Of a stretch of 64,000 nt of DNA, positions 43,131 through 50,788 are shown one piece after another (position 1 is the first letter of the stretch; every line of letters begins with the position of its first letter). The notes below the pieces were generated by a model, which saw nothing but the letters and a program-made list of their open reading frames with translations, ran no database searches and had not been told where the DNA came from. This DNA comes from Pseudohoeflea sp964511625 (GTDB lineage: Bacteria; Pseudomonadota; Alphaproteobacteria; Rhizobiales; Rhizobiaceae). The DNA is taken from positions 62,001 to 126,000 of the forward strand of contig CAZEJG010000007.1 in NCBI GenBank assembly GCA_964511625.1, given 5' to 3'. The position numbers and the translations under genes were made by a program.

Positions 43131-43406
43131 ATGGCCTTGGTCAGGAAGACACAAGCCGTCAATTTCCGGATCGATCCGGAGACCCACGAACTGGTCCGGC
43201 GCGCCGCTGAAATCAGCGGCAAGTCGATCACCGCCTTCATGACGGAGGCGGCCGTCCATTCGGCACAGCGGGAGCTGCTCGAACAACGCTTCGTGGGCGT
43301 GGATTCGAGCGTCTTCGACAGCGTCGCCACCATGCTTGACGAGCCTGCGAAGGCGAATGCGGAACTGGTGAAACTGTTCCGCAAGCAGCCCGAATGGATC
43401 GACTGA
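43131..43406 (+). CDS. DUF1778 (TacA-type) antitoxin
   Basis: A 91-residue antitoxin. The N-terminal ribbon-helix-helix part is VNFRIDPETHELVRRAAEIS with GKSITAFMTEAAVHSAQREL, the pattern of DUF1778/TacA proteins, and the C-terminal tail (ANAELVKLFRKQPEWID) resembles the toxin-binding helix. It represses the promoter at 43079 and neutralises the acetyltransferase toxin that follows 3 bases later. Start ATG 43131 has GGAG 6 bases upstream; an in-frame ATG at 43119 lies too close to the predicted transcription start. Confidence 0.9.
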   Translation: MALVRKTQAVNFRIDPETHELVRRAAEISGKSITAFMTEAAVHSAQRELLEQRFVGVDSSVFDSVATMLDEPAKANAELVKLFRKQPEWID

Positions 43407-43409
43407 GGC

Positions 43410-43925
43410 ATGGCCTATCGCAGGCCGGAACCTCTGTCCGAACGACACCAGATAAAACAGTTCCGATGCGGCGAGGAAGCGCTGGATGCCTGGCTGCGTG
43501 ACATGGCGCTCTACAATCAAGTCCAGCAATACACCCGCACCTTCGTGATAGCCGATGCCGCGTATAACGTCGTCGGCTATCACTCGCTCTGCGCCGGCAT
43601 GATTCATCGCAACGATGTGTCGCGTTCGGTGAAGGGTGGGCAGGCGCCAAACGAGATACCGGTCGCGCTGCTGGCGCGGTTGGCCGTCGACAGCAATCAT
43701 CAGGGCAGGGGGCTCGGCCCGGCTCTCCTGCGCAATGCCCTTCAGGCGGCGGTTTCCGCCGGCCAGGCAGTGGCCTTTCGTGCGGTGATGGTCGATGCGC
43801 TCAACGCGCGGGCGATCGGTTTCTACACCAAATTCGGCTTTCGCCCCTCGAAGATCAGCCCATCGAAACTCCTATTGCCGATGAAGGACGTGCTCGCCTC
43901 GCTGGAAAAGGCATCGGAAGCCTAG
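43410..43925 (+). CDS. GNAT acetyltransferase toxin (TacT-type)
   Basis: A 171-residue GNAT toxin; the family acetylates the amino group of aminoacyl-tRNA and so blocks translation. The N terminus YRRPEPLSERHQIKQFRCGEEALDAWL is the class signature, and LARLAVDSNHQGRGLGPALL is the acetyl-CoA motif (QGRGLG). The C-terminal Tyr/Phe region FYTKFGFRPSK also fits. Start ATG 43410, 3 bases after the antitoxin stop. The pair interrupts otherwise core genes and may have been acquired. Confidence 0.92.
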   Translation: MAYRRPEPLSERHQIKQFRCGEEALDAWLRDMALYNQVQQYTRTFVIADAAYNVVGYHSLCAGMIHRNDVSRSVKGGQAPNEIPVALLARLAVDSNHQGRGLGPALLRNALQAAVSAGQAVAFRAVMVDALNARAIGFYTKFGFRPSKISPSKLLLPMKDVLASLEKASEA

Positions 43926-44039
43926 TCAGGCTTGCTCCGCCATCTCGGGAGGATTATATCCGGCTTCGGACGGGGACGACCTCGTCCGGCCTTACGGTCA
44001 CCAAGCGGGACGGCCCGAAACACAATCGGAGCAATCCCC

Positions 44040-44465
44040 ATGCGCAGCACCAAGGACCGTATCCGCCAGGCGCTCAGTTTCGAGATCATCGGCCTCATCG
44101 TCGTCACGCCTCTTTTTGCCTGGGCCTTTTCCCATCCCATGGACATGACCGGCGGTCTCGCGCTCATCGGCGCCACCGGGGCAACGGCCTGGAACTATCT
44201 CTTCAATCTCGGTTTCGACCATGCACTGCGCGCCCTGCGCGGTGATGTGACCAAGACGGTGCCGATCCGGATTGTCCACGCGATCGCCTTCGAACTCACG
44301 CTGATGGCGCTCCTGCTGCCGGTCTTTGCCTGGTGGATGGGGATAACGCTCTTCGAAGCCTTCCTGATCGATGTCGCCTTCGCCGGTTTCTATGTCGTTT
44401 ATGCCTTCGTTTTCACCTGGGGCTACGACGCGCTCTATCCGCCGCAGACCGCCCCGCAGAGTTGA
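44040..44465 (+). CDS. PACE family efflux transporter
   Basis: A 141-residue, four-helix membrane protein of the proteobacterial antimicrobial compound efflux family (AceI-like, chlorhexidine and other biocides). Two tandem bacterial transmembrane pair units are seen: KDRIRQALSFEIIGLIVVTP with LALIGATGATAWNYLFN, and TVPIRIVHAIAFELTLMALL with AFAGFYVVYAFVFTWGYD. The conserved Glu in each first helix (SFEIIGL, AFELTLM) is present. ATG 44040 has GGAG 8 bases upstream; the frame extended to 43932 is not supported. Substrate unknown. Confidence 0.92.
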   Translation: MRSTKDRIRQALSFEIIGLIVVTPLFAWAFSHPMDMTGGLALIGATGATAWNYLFNLGFDHALRALRGDVTKTVPIRIVHAIAFELTLMALLLPVFAWWMGITLFEAFLIDVAFAGFYVVYAFVFTWGYDALYPPQTAPQS

Positions 44466-44466
44466 C

Positions 44467-44496
44467 GAAAAAAACGCCCGGCGCTCGGCCGGGCGT
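44467..44496 (-). terminator. terminator between the PACE and NTF2-like genes
   Basis: ACGCCCGGC (44474-44482) and GCCGGGCGT (44488-44496) pair around GCTCG. An A run at 44467-44474 becomes a T run on the minus strand, so it terminates the NTF2-like gene; on the plus strand the hairpin alone may slow the PACE transcript. Confidence 0.8.
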
Positions 44497-44529
44497 GTCG
44501 TCTCTTGAGGCGGAGAGCCGAATGTGGTG

Positions 44530-44874
44530 TCAGCAGACGGCCTGTTGGTGGGAGAACAGCTTCCAGCGGCCGTTCTCCTTGAAATAGCTCGTCGAGCACA
44601 GTGCCTCGTAGCGGTCGCCGTCGGCCCGCGTGCCGCCGGCGCGATAGGAGAGAACGGCAAAGCGGCCGTTCTCGATCTTGCTGCGGTTTTCGAATTCCAC
44701 ATCGTTCCAGCGCGGCGCGCCATCGAGTCCGTCGATGATCTCTTCGCCGCTCAGCATGCCGACCGGAGCCGGAAAGACCATGATCGCATTGCGGGCCATG
44801 TTGTCGCGAAAGAACCCGGCACCCTCCGTCCAGAAGTGCCGTTCGAGGTCCCAGAAATCGGGCTGGTTGGTCAT
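44530..44874 (-). CDS. NTF2-like (DUF4440-type) protein
   Basis: A 114-residue protein of the NTF2-like fold, a cone-shaped pocket used by enzymes and binding proteins. Pattern: WDLERHFWTEGAGFFRDNMA, FPAPVGMLSGEEIIDGLDG, WNDVEFENRSKIENGRFAVL and ending ENGRWKLFSHQQ. These are hallmarks of small stand-alone DUF4440-like proteins of unknown role. There is no clear catalytic residue. Start ATG 44874 (MTNQPDFWDLERHF). Confidence 0.8.
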   Translation of the reverse strand: MTNQPDFWDLERHFWTEGAGFFRDNMARNAIMVFPAPVGMLSGEEIIDGLDGAPRWNDVEFENRSKIENGRFAVLSYRAGGTRADGDRYEALCSTSYFKENGRWKLFSHQQAVC

Positions 44875-44969
44875 TGCAAAATCTCCCTTGCGGATACAAC
44901 GCGCAATCTGCCGGAAGGTTCCGGTGGAATTCGGGAAAAATTGAGCTTTTTTCTGGGTTTCGGCCGGCG

Positions 44970-45596
44970 TCAGACCGCCTGCAGCAGCCCGAGTTCGGCG
45001 AGGTCGCGCCGTAATTGGGCCGGATCACGGAAGTGAATGCCCTGCCAGCCTGCCGCAATTGCGCCCTCGACATTTGCGGGGCTGTCGTCGATGAAGAGGC
45101 TCGCAGCCGGGTCGAGGTCGAAAACTTCGACATGCCGGTCGTAGATGGCGCGGTCGGGCTTGATCAGGCCGATCTCGCCGGACACCGTCACCCCGCGCGG
45201 CGCCTTGAGAAAGGGAAATTTCTCCTTGGCCTCGCGGAACGTGTCGGCGGCGAAATTGGTCAGCATCGTCACATCCTGCCCGTTCTCGATGAAGTCGAGC
45301 ATGATCGCAACGCTATCCTCATAGGAATGCGACACCATTTCCGGCCAGTGGACGCGGAAGGCGCGGATCAGCTCCTCCTTGTCCGGATGGTCGGCGATCA
45401 GCACCTCTTCGGCTTCGGCCCAGCTGCGGCCGCGGTCCTGTTCGAGGTTCCATTCGTGGGTGCAGACCTCGGCGAAGAAGGCTTCACGTTCGGCGTCGTC
45501 GGGGATCAGCCGGCTGAACGGGATGTGCGGATCGTAATGGATCAGCACCTTGCCGATGTCGAAGACGATGTGGCGGACGGGCGTGGCTTCGGTCAT
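44970..45596 (-). CDS. HAD family hydrolase
   Basis: A 208-residue HAD hydrolase (YihX/haloacid dehalogenase-like). Motif I is VFDIGKVLIHYDP, with the nucleophile Asp but Ile-Gly in place of Asp-Gly at the next positions, as often seen in YihX-type members. Motif II is MLTNFAADTF, motif III lysine is in LIKPDRAIYD and motif IV FIDDSPANVEGA. Start ATG 45596; an extension to 45632 overlaps the mutY stop region and is not supported. It follows mutY by 25 bases and is probably cotranscribed. Substrate unknown. Confidence 0.9.
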   Translation of the reverse strand: MTEATPVRHIVFDIGKVLIHYDPHIPFSRLIPDDAEREAFFAEVCTHEWNLEQDRGRSWAEAEEVLIADHPDKEELIRAFRVHWPEMVSHSYEDSVAIMLDFIENGQDVTMLTNFAADTFREAKEKFPFLKAPRGVTVSGEIGLIKPDRAIYDRHVEVFDLDPAASLFIDDSPANVEGAIAAGWQGIHFRDPAQLRRDLAELGLLQAV

Positions 45597-45621
45597 GGCT
45601 GGATATCCTTCAGAACCTCGT

Positions 45622-46728
45622 TCAGCGATCACCCGGCCGGTACGGTCGGAACGCCTCGGGCAAGGCGGCGGTGATCGCTTTCTTCATCACGCTCGGCAGC
45701 GCCTCGTCGCCGAGGTCGGCCGGATCGCTCCAGCGGGCGTCGGACAAGGCACCGAAATCGGCGGCACTTTCGTCCGCCGGTGTGACAACAGCGTGAAAGA
45801 CGGCCAGGCGCAACTCGAAATGCGTGAAAACATGGACCACCTGTCCGCTTTCCTGCCAAGAAGCGGCAAAGGGCGCGGCCTCTACGCCGGTGTCGCCGTC
45901 CTGTCGCGCGGTCCATTGGGTCGTGGGCACACCGCGCATGCCGCCGAGCAGCCCCTTGTCCGGACGCCGCACCAGAAGCACCGATCCGTCGGGGCGGGAG
46001 GCGACGAAGGCCGCGCCCAGCCGCACCGGCTTGGTCTTCTTCGGCGGCTTGACCGGATAGGCTTCCGGATTGCCCGCACCTCCCGCCTCGCAGTCCTCGA
46101 GCAGCGGACAGATCGCGCAGGCCGGTGAGCGCGGTGTGCAGATCGTGGCGCCCAGATCCATCAAAGCCTGGGCGAAATCGCCGGGACGCGTGTCGGGCAA
46201 AGCTTCGGTCATCCTGAGCCGGATTTCGTCCTTGGCCTTGGGCAGCGGCGTGTCGATTGAAAAAAGCCGGGTGAACACCCGCTCCACATTGCCGTCGACC
46301 ACGGCGACCCGCTCGTCGAACGCGATCGCGGCGATGGCAGCGGCGGTATAGGGACCGATGCCCGGCAGTTTGGCGAGCTCCGCCGCCGTCGGCGGAAAAC
46401 TGCCGCCGTGTTTGTCGGTGACCGCCCGCGCGCAGGCCAGCAGATTACGGGCACGCGAGTAATAGCCGAGGCCCGCCCAGTGCCGCATGACGTCCTCGTC
46501 CTCGGCGGAGGCGAGGGCCGTGACCATCGGCCAGCGGGCGAGAAAGCGCTCGTAATAGGGTTTGACCGCCTTCACCGTTGTCTGCTGCAGCATGATTTCC
46601 GACAGCCAGACGGCATAGGGATCGTTGATCACCCCCGCGTCCCGGTCGGAGGGCGTCACCCGCCAGGGCAGGCTGCGGTGATGCCGGTCGTACCAGGCAA
46701 GAAGATGGGGAGCGATGTCGTTATTCAT
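45622..46728 (-). CDS. mutY: A/G-specific adenine glycosylase
   Basis: A 368-residue glycosylase that removes adenine mispaired with 8-oxoguanine. The helix-hairpin-helix and catalytic region is SEIMLQQTTVKAVKPYYERF (catalytic Glu), LPGIGPYTAAAIAAIAFDER and VVDGNVERVFTR (Asp). The [4Fe-4S] cluster ligands follow the C-x6-C-x2-C-x5-C pattern in CTPRSPACAICPLLEDC. The C-terminal third is the NUDIX-like 8-oxoG reader. Start ATG 46728 (MNNDIAPHLLAWYDR); upstream in-frame codons to 46833 overlap the transporter promoter. Confidence 0.97.
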   Translation of the reverse strand: MNNDIAPHLLAWYDRHHRSLPWRVTPSDRDAGVINDPYAVWLSEIMLQQTTVKAVKPYYERFLARWPMVTALASAEDEDVMRHWAGLGYYSRARNLLACARAVTDKHGGSFPPTAAELAKLPGIGPYTAAAIAAIAFDERVAVVDGNVERVFTRLFSIDTPLPKAKDEIRLRMTEALPDTRPGDFAQALMDLGATICTPRSPACAICPLLEDCEAGGAGNPEAYPVKPPKKTKPVRLGAAFVASRPDGSVLLVRRPDKGLLGGMRGVPTTQWTARQDGDTGVEAAPFAASWQESGQVVHVFTHFELRLAVFHAVVTPADESAADFGALSDARWSDPADLGDEALPSVMKKAITAALPEAFRPYRPGDR

Positions 46729-46814
46729 CTCGGCGGGTGGCGTCTTCTTTTCGCGGAGCCTAAAACATCGGGCTCGAATAAGCGGGAGGCGGCGGGGAGG
46801 CTGACGTACCGGAT

Positions 46815-47690
46815 ATGGCAAACCAGAATTCACTGCAACACACCGCCGGCGGTATCGCCTTCATGTGCGCCGGCGTCGCCAGCCTCTGCGTCAACGACGC
46901 CATGGCCAAGCTGCTGACCGCCACCTATTCGCCGCTGCAGATCCTGTTCATGCGCAACGTCATCGCGTTGCCACTGGCGATCGCGCTGACGATCGCCATG
47001 AGCGGCGTTCCCGCACTGCGCTCGCACCGGCCGCTCGCCCATCTGCTGCGTGGCTTCCTGTGGATCGCGGCCACCATGTTCTTCTTCACCAGCCTCATGC
47101 ATCTGGGGCTCGCCGAAGCGACCGCGATCATCTTCGTAGCCCCGCTCTTCATCACCGCCATCTCGGCAATCTTTCTGCGCGAGCATGTCGGCTGGCGGCG
47201 CTGGCTGGCGGTGCTGATCGGTTTCGCCGGCGTCCTCGTCGTCGTCAGACCGGGCGGGGCTGCTTTCCAGCCCGCGGCATTGCTGCCGGTGGGCGCGGCG
47301 ATCGTCTATGCGGTGCTGATGATCAGTTCGCGCTTCGTCGACAAGCGCGAGACGGTCTGGACGCTGCTTCTGTGGCTCACAGGAACCGGCGCGTTCCTCA
47401 GCGCCTTCGTCGTGCCCTTCGTCTGGGTGCCGCTCAGGGGGGAGGACGTCTGGCTGTTTCTCGGCGTCGCCGTTTTCGGCACCGCCGGCATGACGATGAT
47501 GAGCCAGGCCTTCCGCATGGCACCGGCCGCCGTGGTGGCGCCGCTCGATTATACCGCGCTGATCTGGGCCACCGGACTGGGGTTCCTGATCTGGGGCGAT
47601 GTGCCCGACCTCGCCACCTATCTGGGTGCCGCCGTCATCATCGCGAGCGGCATCTACGTCATCCTGCGAGAAAGCCGCGTGAAGGCGTGA
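46815..47690 (+). CDS. DMT superfamily transporter (EamA domains)
   Basis: A 291-residue, ten-helix membrane protein with two EamA domains, each about 140 residues (the first from AFMCAGVASLCVNDAMAKLL to LVVVRPG, the second from ALLPVGAAIVYAVLMISSRF to IASGIYVILRE). The family exports metabolites and small toxic compounds; the substrate cannot be told. The start is ATG 46815; it is divergent from mutY, 86 bases apart, and 100 bases before the DciA-like gene. Confidence 0.92.
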   Translation: MANQNSLQHTAGGIAFMCAGVASLCVNDAMAKLLTATYSPLQILFMRNVIALPLAIALTIAMSGVPALRSHRPLAHLLRGFLWIAATMFFFTSLMHLGLAEATAIIFVAPLFITAISAIFLREHVGWRRWLAVLIGFAGVLVVVRPGGAAFQPAALLPVGAAIVYAVLMISSRFVDKRETVWTLLLWLTGTGAFLSAFVVPFVWVPLRGEDVWLFLGVAVFGTAGMTMMSQAFRMAPAAVVAPLDYTALIWATGLGFLIWGDVPDLATYLGAAVIIASGIYVILRESRVKA

Positions 47691-47790
47691 TCCTCTCCAC
47701 AGGCCTCGCGCGTGGCTGCTCGCCTCGGGCGGAAGGTCCGTGCTATCCTCGTGGTTCGTCACCCCGAACGGAAGGCCTGTGAGCCCGCCC

Positions 47791-48294
47791 ATGTCCTACA
47801 AGCCGCGACAGGCCCGAAGCCTCGCCGACCTCGCCAACAGGCTGGTCGACCCGCTGCTTGCGCGCAAGGCCGGCATCAACACCATGCTCCTGTCCTCCTG
47901 GGGCACGATCGTCGGCGAGCGTTTTGCCGACACCTCGCGGCCCGAACGCATCCGCTGGTCGCGCGACAACGGCGAGACCGAGAGCGGGGCGGGGTTCTCG
48001 CCCGGACAGCTCACCGTCGCCTGCGAGGGCGCGAGTGCCGTCTTCCTCATGCATGAGGAACGCGAACTCGTTTCCCGCGTCAACGCCTTCTTCGGCTTCC
48101 CCGCCGTCGACCGCATCCGCTTCGTCCAGAAGCCGGTGCGCCAGACACCGCCGCGTCCAGAGCCGAAGACGCTCGACCGGCTGCAGAGGAAGAAGCTCGA
48201 CACCATGCTCGAGGAGGTCGAGGACCCCACGCTCCGCGCCGCGCTGGAAAGGCTCGGAACAGGCGTGATGACCCGCAAATCCCGCCGGACTTGA
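47791..48294 (+). CDS. DciA-like protein (DUF721)
   Basis: A 167-residue protein of the DUF721 family; in many bacteria DUF721 proteins (DciA) load the replicative helicase. The N-terminal SLADLANRLVDPLLARKAGINTMLLSSWGTIVGERFADTS is the DUF721 core with the W-x3-G pattern, and the rest is basic. The order mutY, DUF721, dsbA, smc is conserved in rhizobia, which supports the call. ATG 47791 is used; GTG 47779, which has GAAGG close upstream, is an alternative. Confidence 0.82.
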   Translation: MSYKPRQARSLADLANRLVDPLLARKAGINTMLLSSWGTIVGERFADTSRPERIRWSRDNGETESGAGFSPGQLTVACEGASAVFLMHEERELVSRVNAFFGFPAVDRIRFVQKPVRQTPPRPEPKTLDRLQRKKLDTMLEEVEDPTLRAALERLGTGVMTRKSRRT

Positions 48295-48472
48295 TTTCCT
48301 TTCGTTCAGCGCTTTTTAATACTTAAGGCGGAGTTGCGGCGAGCATCGTCCGTTTGAAGTCATCTCGAGCGGCGGGATGGCAAAGGGTTCTACTAGGGGC
48401 AAGCCGGAAGGGGCGGAGCGCCGGATGGTGAGGCACCCGGAGGGTACGAACCCCTGCGGCGAGGTCTAGCGT

Positions 48473-49744
48473 ATGAGTCTTCTCGATCCCATTCTTCACA
48501 AGGCCATCAAGGCGGGTCGCCTGAAGGTTACCAAGGTGGACGGCAGCCACGTCCAGTACGGCGGCGAGGCGCCGGGGCCTGACGCGGCTATACGTTTCAC
48601 CGATCCCGCGGTCGAGCGGCAAATCCTGTTCAATCCCGAATTGGGCGGTCCGGAAGCCTATATGGATGACAAGATCGTCATCGAGGAGGGGACGCTCCAC
48701 GATGTGATCCGGATTTTCATGATCAATCGCGAGCGGCTCAACCAGACGCCCTTCCAGCGGTTCTGGCAGGAAGTCGCACACCGCTTCCGCTTCATCCAGC
48801 AGAACAATGTGGGCGGGCGGGCCAAGAAGAACGTCTCGGTTCATTATGACATCGGCGAGGACATCTACCGGCTCTTCCTCGACCGCGACATGCAGTATTC
48901 CTGCGCCTATTTCCCGACCGGCGAGGAGAGCCTGGAAGAGGCCCAGACGCTCAAGAAACGCCATATCGCCGCCAAGCTGCAAATCCGCGACGGCCAGAAA
49001 ATCCTCGATATCGGCTGCGGCTGGGGCGGCATGGGTCTCTATCTCGCCCATCTCGCCGATGTGGAAGTCGTGGGCGTCACCCTGTCCGAACGGCAGCTGA
49101 AGGTCGCGAGGCGGCGCGCGGAAATCCTCGGCGTCTCCGACCGGGTGCGCTTCGAGTTGCGCGATTACAGGGAGGTCAACGAGACGTTCGACCGCATCGT
49201 TTCGGTCGGTATGCTCGAACATGTGGGTGCCGGCTATCTCAGGGAATATTTCAACACCGTGCGGTCCCGCCTCGACGAGGACGGCGTGGCGCTGATCCAT
49301 GCCATCTCCTCGATCGCCCCGCCGGGCGGCTCTATGCCGTTCTTGCACAAGTATATCTTCCCGGGCGGCTATACCCCGTCGCTGTCGGAAACCATGACGG
49401 CGGTCGAACATGCCAATCTCTGGCTTCTCGATTGCGAGATCTTGCGCATGCATTACGGCTACACGCTGGCCCACTGGCGCGCCCGTTTCGAGGCCAACCG
49501 GGCGACCGCGGCGCAGATCATGGACGAACGTTTCTGCAAGATGTGGGAGCTGTATCTGTCGATGTGCGAAGCCACCTTCATGGACGGCACCTCGCATGTC
49601 TTCCAGCTCCAGCTCGGCAACAAGCGGGATGCCGCGCCGATCACCCGGGACTACATGATGGCCGAGGAAGAACGCCTTGCCGCGCTCGAAACCGGCTTTC
49701 TCGACAAGGTCGTCTCTTCGGCACCGATGGCGCTCGGCAATTGA
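48473..49744 (+). CDS. cfa: cyclopropane-fatty-acyl-phospholipid synthase
   Basis: A 423-residue SAM-dependent methyltransferase that adds a methylene bridge to unsaturated membrane phospholipids. Motifs are the SAM site VLDIGCGWGGMG-like segment ILDIGCGWGGMGLYLAHLAD, GVTLSERQLKVARRRA, SVGMLEHVGAGYLREYF and the substrate region FIFPGG-like HKYIFPGGYTPSL. The length fits. ATG 48473 has GAGGT 8 bases upstream. A 178-base leader (48295-48472) with GC-rich direct-repeat-like segments precedes it. Its insertion splits the DUF721-dsbA-smc order. Confidence 0.96.
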   Translation: MSLLDPILHKAIKAGRLKVTKVDGSHVQYGGEAPGPDAAIRFTDPAVERQILFNPELGGPEAYMDDKIVIEEGTLHDVIRIFMINRERLNQTPFQRFWQEVAHRFRFIQQNNVGGRAKKNVSVHYDIGEDIYRLFLDRDMQYSCAYFPTGEESLEEAQTLKKRHIAAKLQIRDGQKILDIGCGWGGMGLYLAHLADVEVVGVTLSERQLKVARRRAEILGVSDRVRFELRDYREVNETFDRIVSVGMLEHVGAGYLREYFNTVRSRLDEDGVALIHAISSIAPPGGSMPFLHKYIFPGGYTPSLSETMTAVEHANLWLLDCEILRMHYGYTLAHWRARFEANRATAAQIMDERFCKMWELYLSMCEATFMDGTSHVFQLQLGNKRDAAPITRDYMMAEEERLAALETGFLDKVVSSAPMALGN

Positions 49745-49903
49745 GGGGCGTCGTCCGCCGCGACATCACATCGCTGTGAGGCGGCGCGCTCTTGTTTGGC
49801 CACATTTGAACCTATAGGACAACGGGAACCGCCGCAGGCCGGCAGCAGCGCTGTCGATTGCGGCAGCAGGCCCGAACCGAACGATAGACAGGGAACTTAC
49901 ATC

Positions 49904-50710
49904 ATGGCTTCATTGTCCAGCAGGCTCACGACCGCGCTCTCGGCCGCGGTGATCGCTCTCGTGCTTTCGGCCTGTTCCGACAGCTCGGACAACCCGGTGA
50001 AGGCAGAAGTGCCGGCACCGTCGATGGAAACGACGGCTTCCGTGACGCCGGTCGCCGACGAGGTAGCGCCGGCCACCGAGAAGTCCGGCACCGTCGAACT
50101 GGCCCAGGCCGACACCGCTGCCGGAACCGATGCGGCGCCCGTCGAGGCGCCCGAAGCGCGCGGCGATGTCGACATGGACAAGGTGCTCGCACCCGGCCCG
50201 CTCAAGGAAATGGCGATCGGCGAGGACAACGCGCCCGTGACCATCGTCGAATACATGTCGATGACCTGCCCGCACTGCCGCCAGTTCCACGAGGAGACCT
50301 ATCCGGCGCTCAAGGAAAAATACATCGACACCGGCAAGGTGCGGTTCATTCTGCGCGAATTCCCGCTCGACCCGCGCGCCGCCGCCGCCATCATGCTCGC
50401 CCGTTGCGCGCCCAACGACCAGTATTTCCCCATGGTTGACGTGCTGTTCAAGCGCCAGACCGTCTGGGCCACCGCACAGGATGCCCGCACCGAACTTCTC
50501 AATATCGCCAAGCTGGCCGGTTTTACACAGGAGAGCTTTGAGGCTTGCTTGACGAACCAGCAGCTTCTCGATGATGTGAACAGCGTCAGAACCACGGCCG
50601 CCGAGGATTTCGGGGTCGACGCGACGCCGACTTTCTTCATCGATGGAAAGCGGTATTCGGGGGATATGTCGATTGGTCAGATGTCTGCCATTATCGACCC
50701 GCTGCTTTGA
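49904..50710 (+). CDS. DsbA-family thiol-disulfide oxidoreductase (exported, lipoprotein-like)
   Basis: A 268-residue exported protein. Signal peptide-like N terminus with a lipobox-like LVLSAC near residue 24-29, a Thr/Pro/Ala/Glu-rich linker to about residue 95, then a thioredoxin fold with C122-P-H-C125 (MTCPHCRQFHEETYP) and the cis-proline region ATPTFFIDGKRYSG. DsbA/Com1-type proteins oxidise or isomerise cell-envelope disulfides. Start ATG 49904. It is followed by a perfect hairpin and then smc, a conserved rhizobial order. Confidence 0.92.
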   Translation: MASLSSRLTTALSAAVIALVLSACSDSSDNPVKAEVPAPSMETTASVTPVADEVAPATEKSGTVELAQADTAAGTDAAPVEAPEARGDVDMDKVLAPGPLKEMAIGEDNAPVTIVEYMSMTCPHCRQFHEETYPALKEKYIDTGKVRFILREFPLDPRAAAAIMLARCAPNDQYFPMVDVLFKRQTVWATAQDARTELLNIAKLAGFTQESFEACLTNQQLLDDVNSVRTTAAEDFGVDATPTFFIDGKRYSGDMSIGQMSAIIDPLL

Positions 50711-50717
50711 TTTCAAA

Positions 50718-50757
50718 GTGCGGAAGCCGCGGGTGGTGACGCCCGCGGCTTCCGCAC
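50718..50757 (+). terminator. perfect 16-bp hairpin between dsbA and smc
   Basis: Left arm 50718-50733 (GTGCGGAAGCCGCGGG) and right arm 50742-50757 pair without mismatch around an 8-base loop. There is no T tract after it on the plus strand. It begins 7 bases after the dsbA stop and ends 31 bases before smc, so it may end or attenuate transcription or protect the dsbA message. Confidence 0.65.
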
Positions 50758-50788
50758 GTCTTAACCTTGCGACCGGAGGCGCCCGGTC

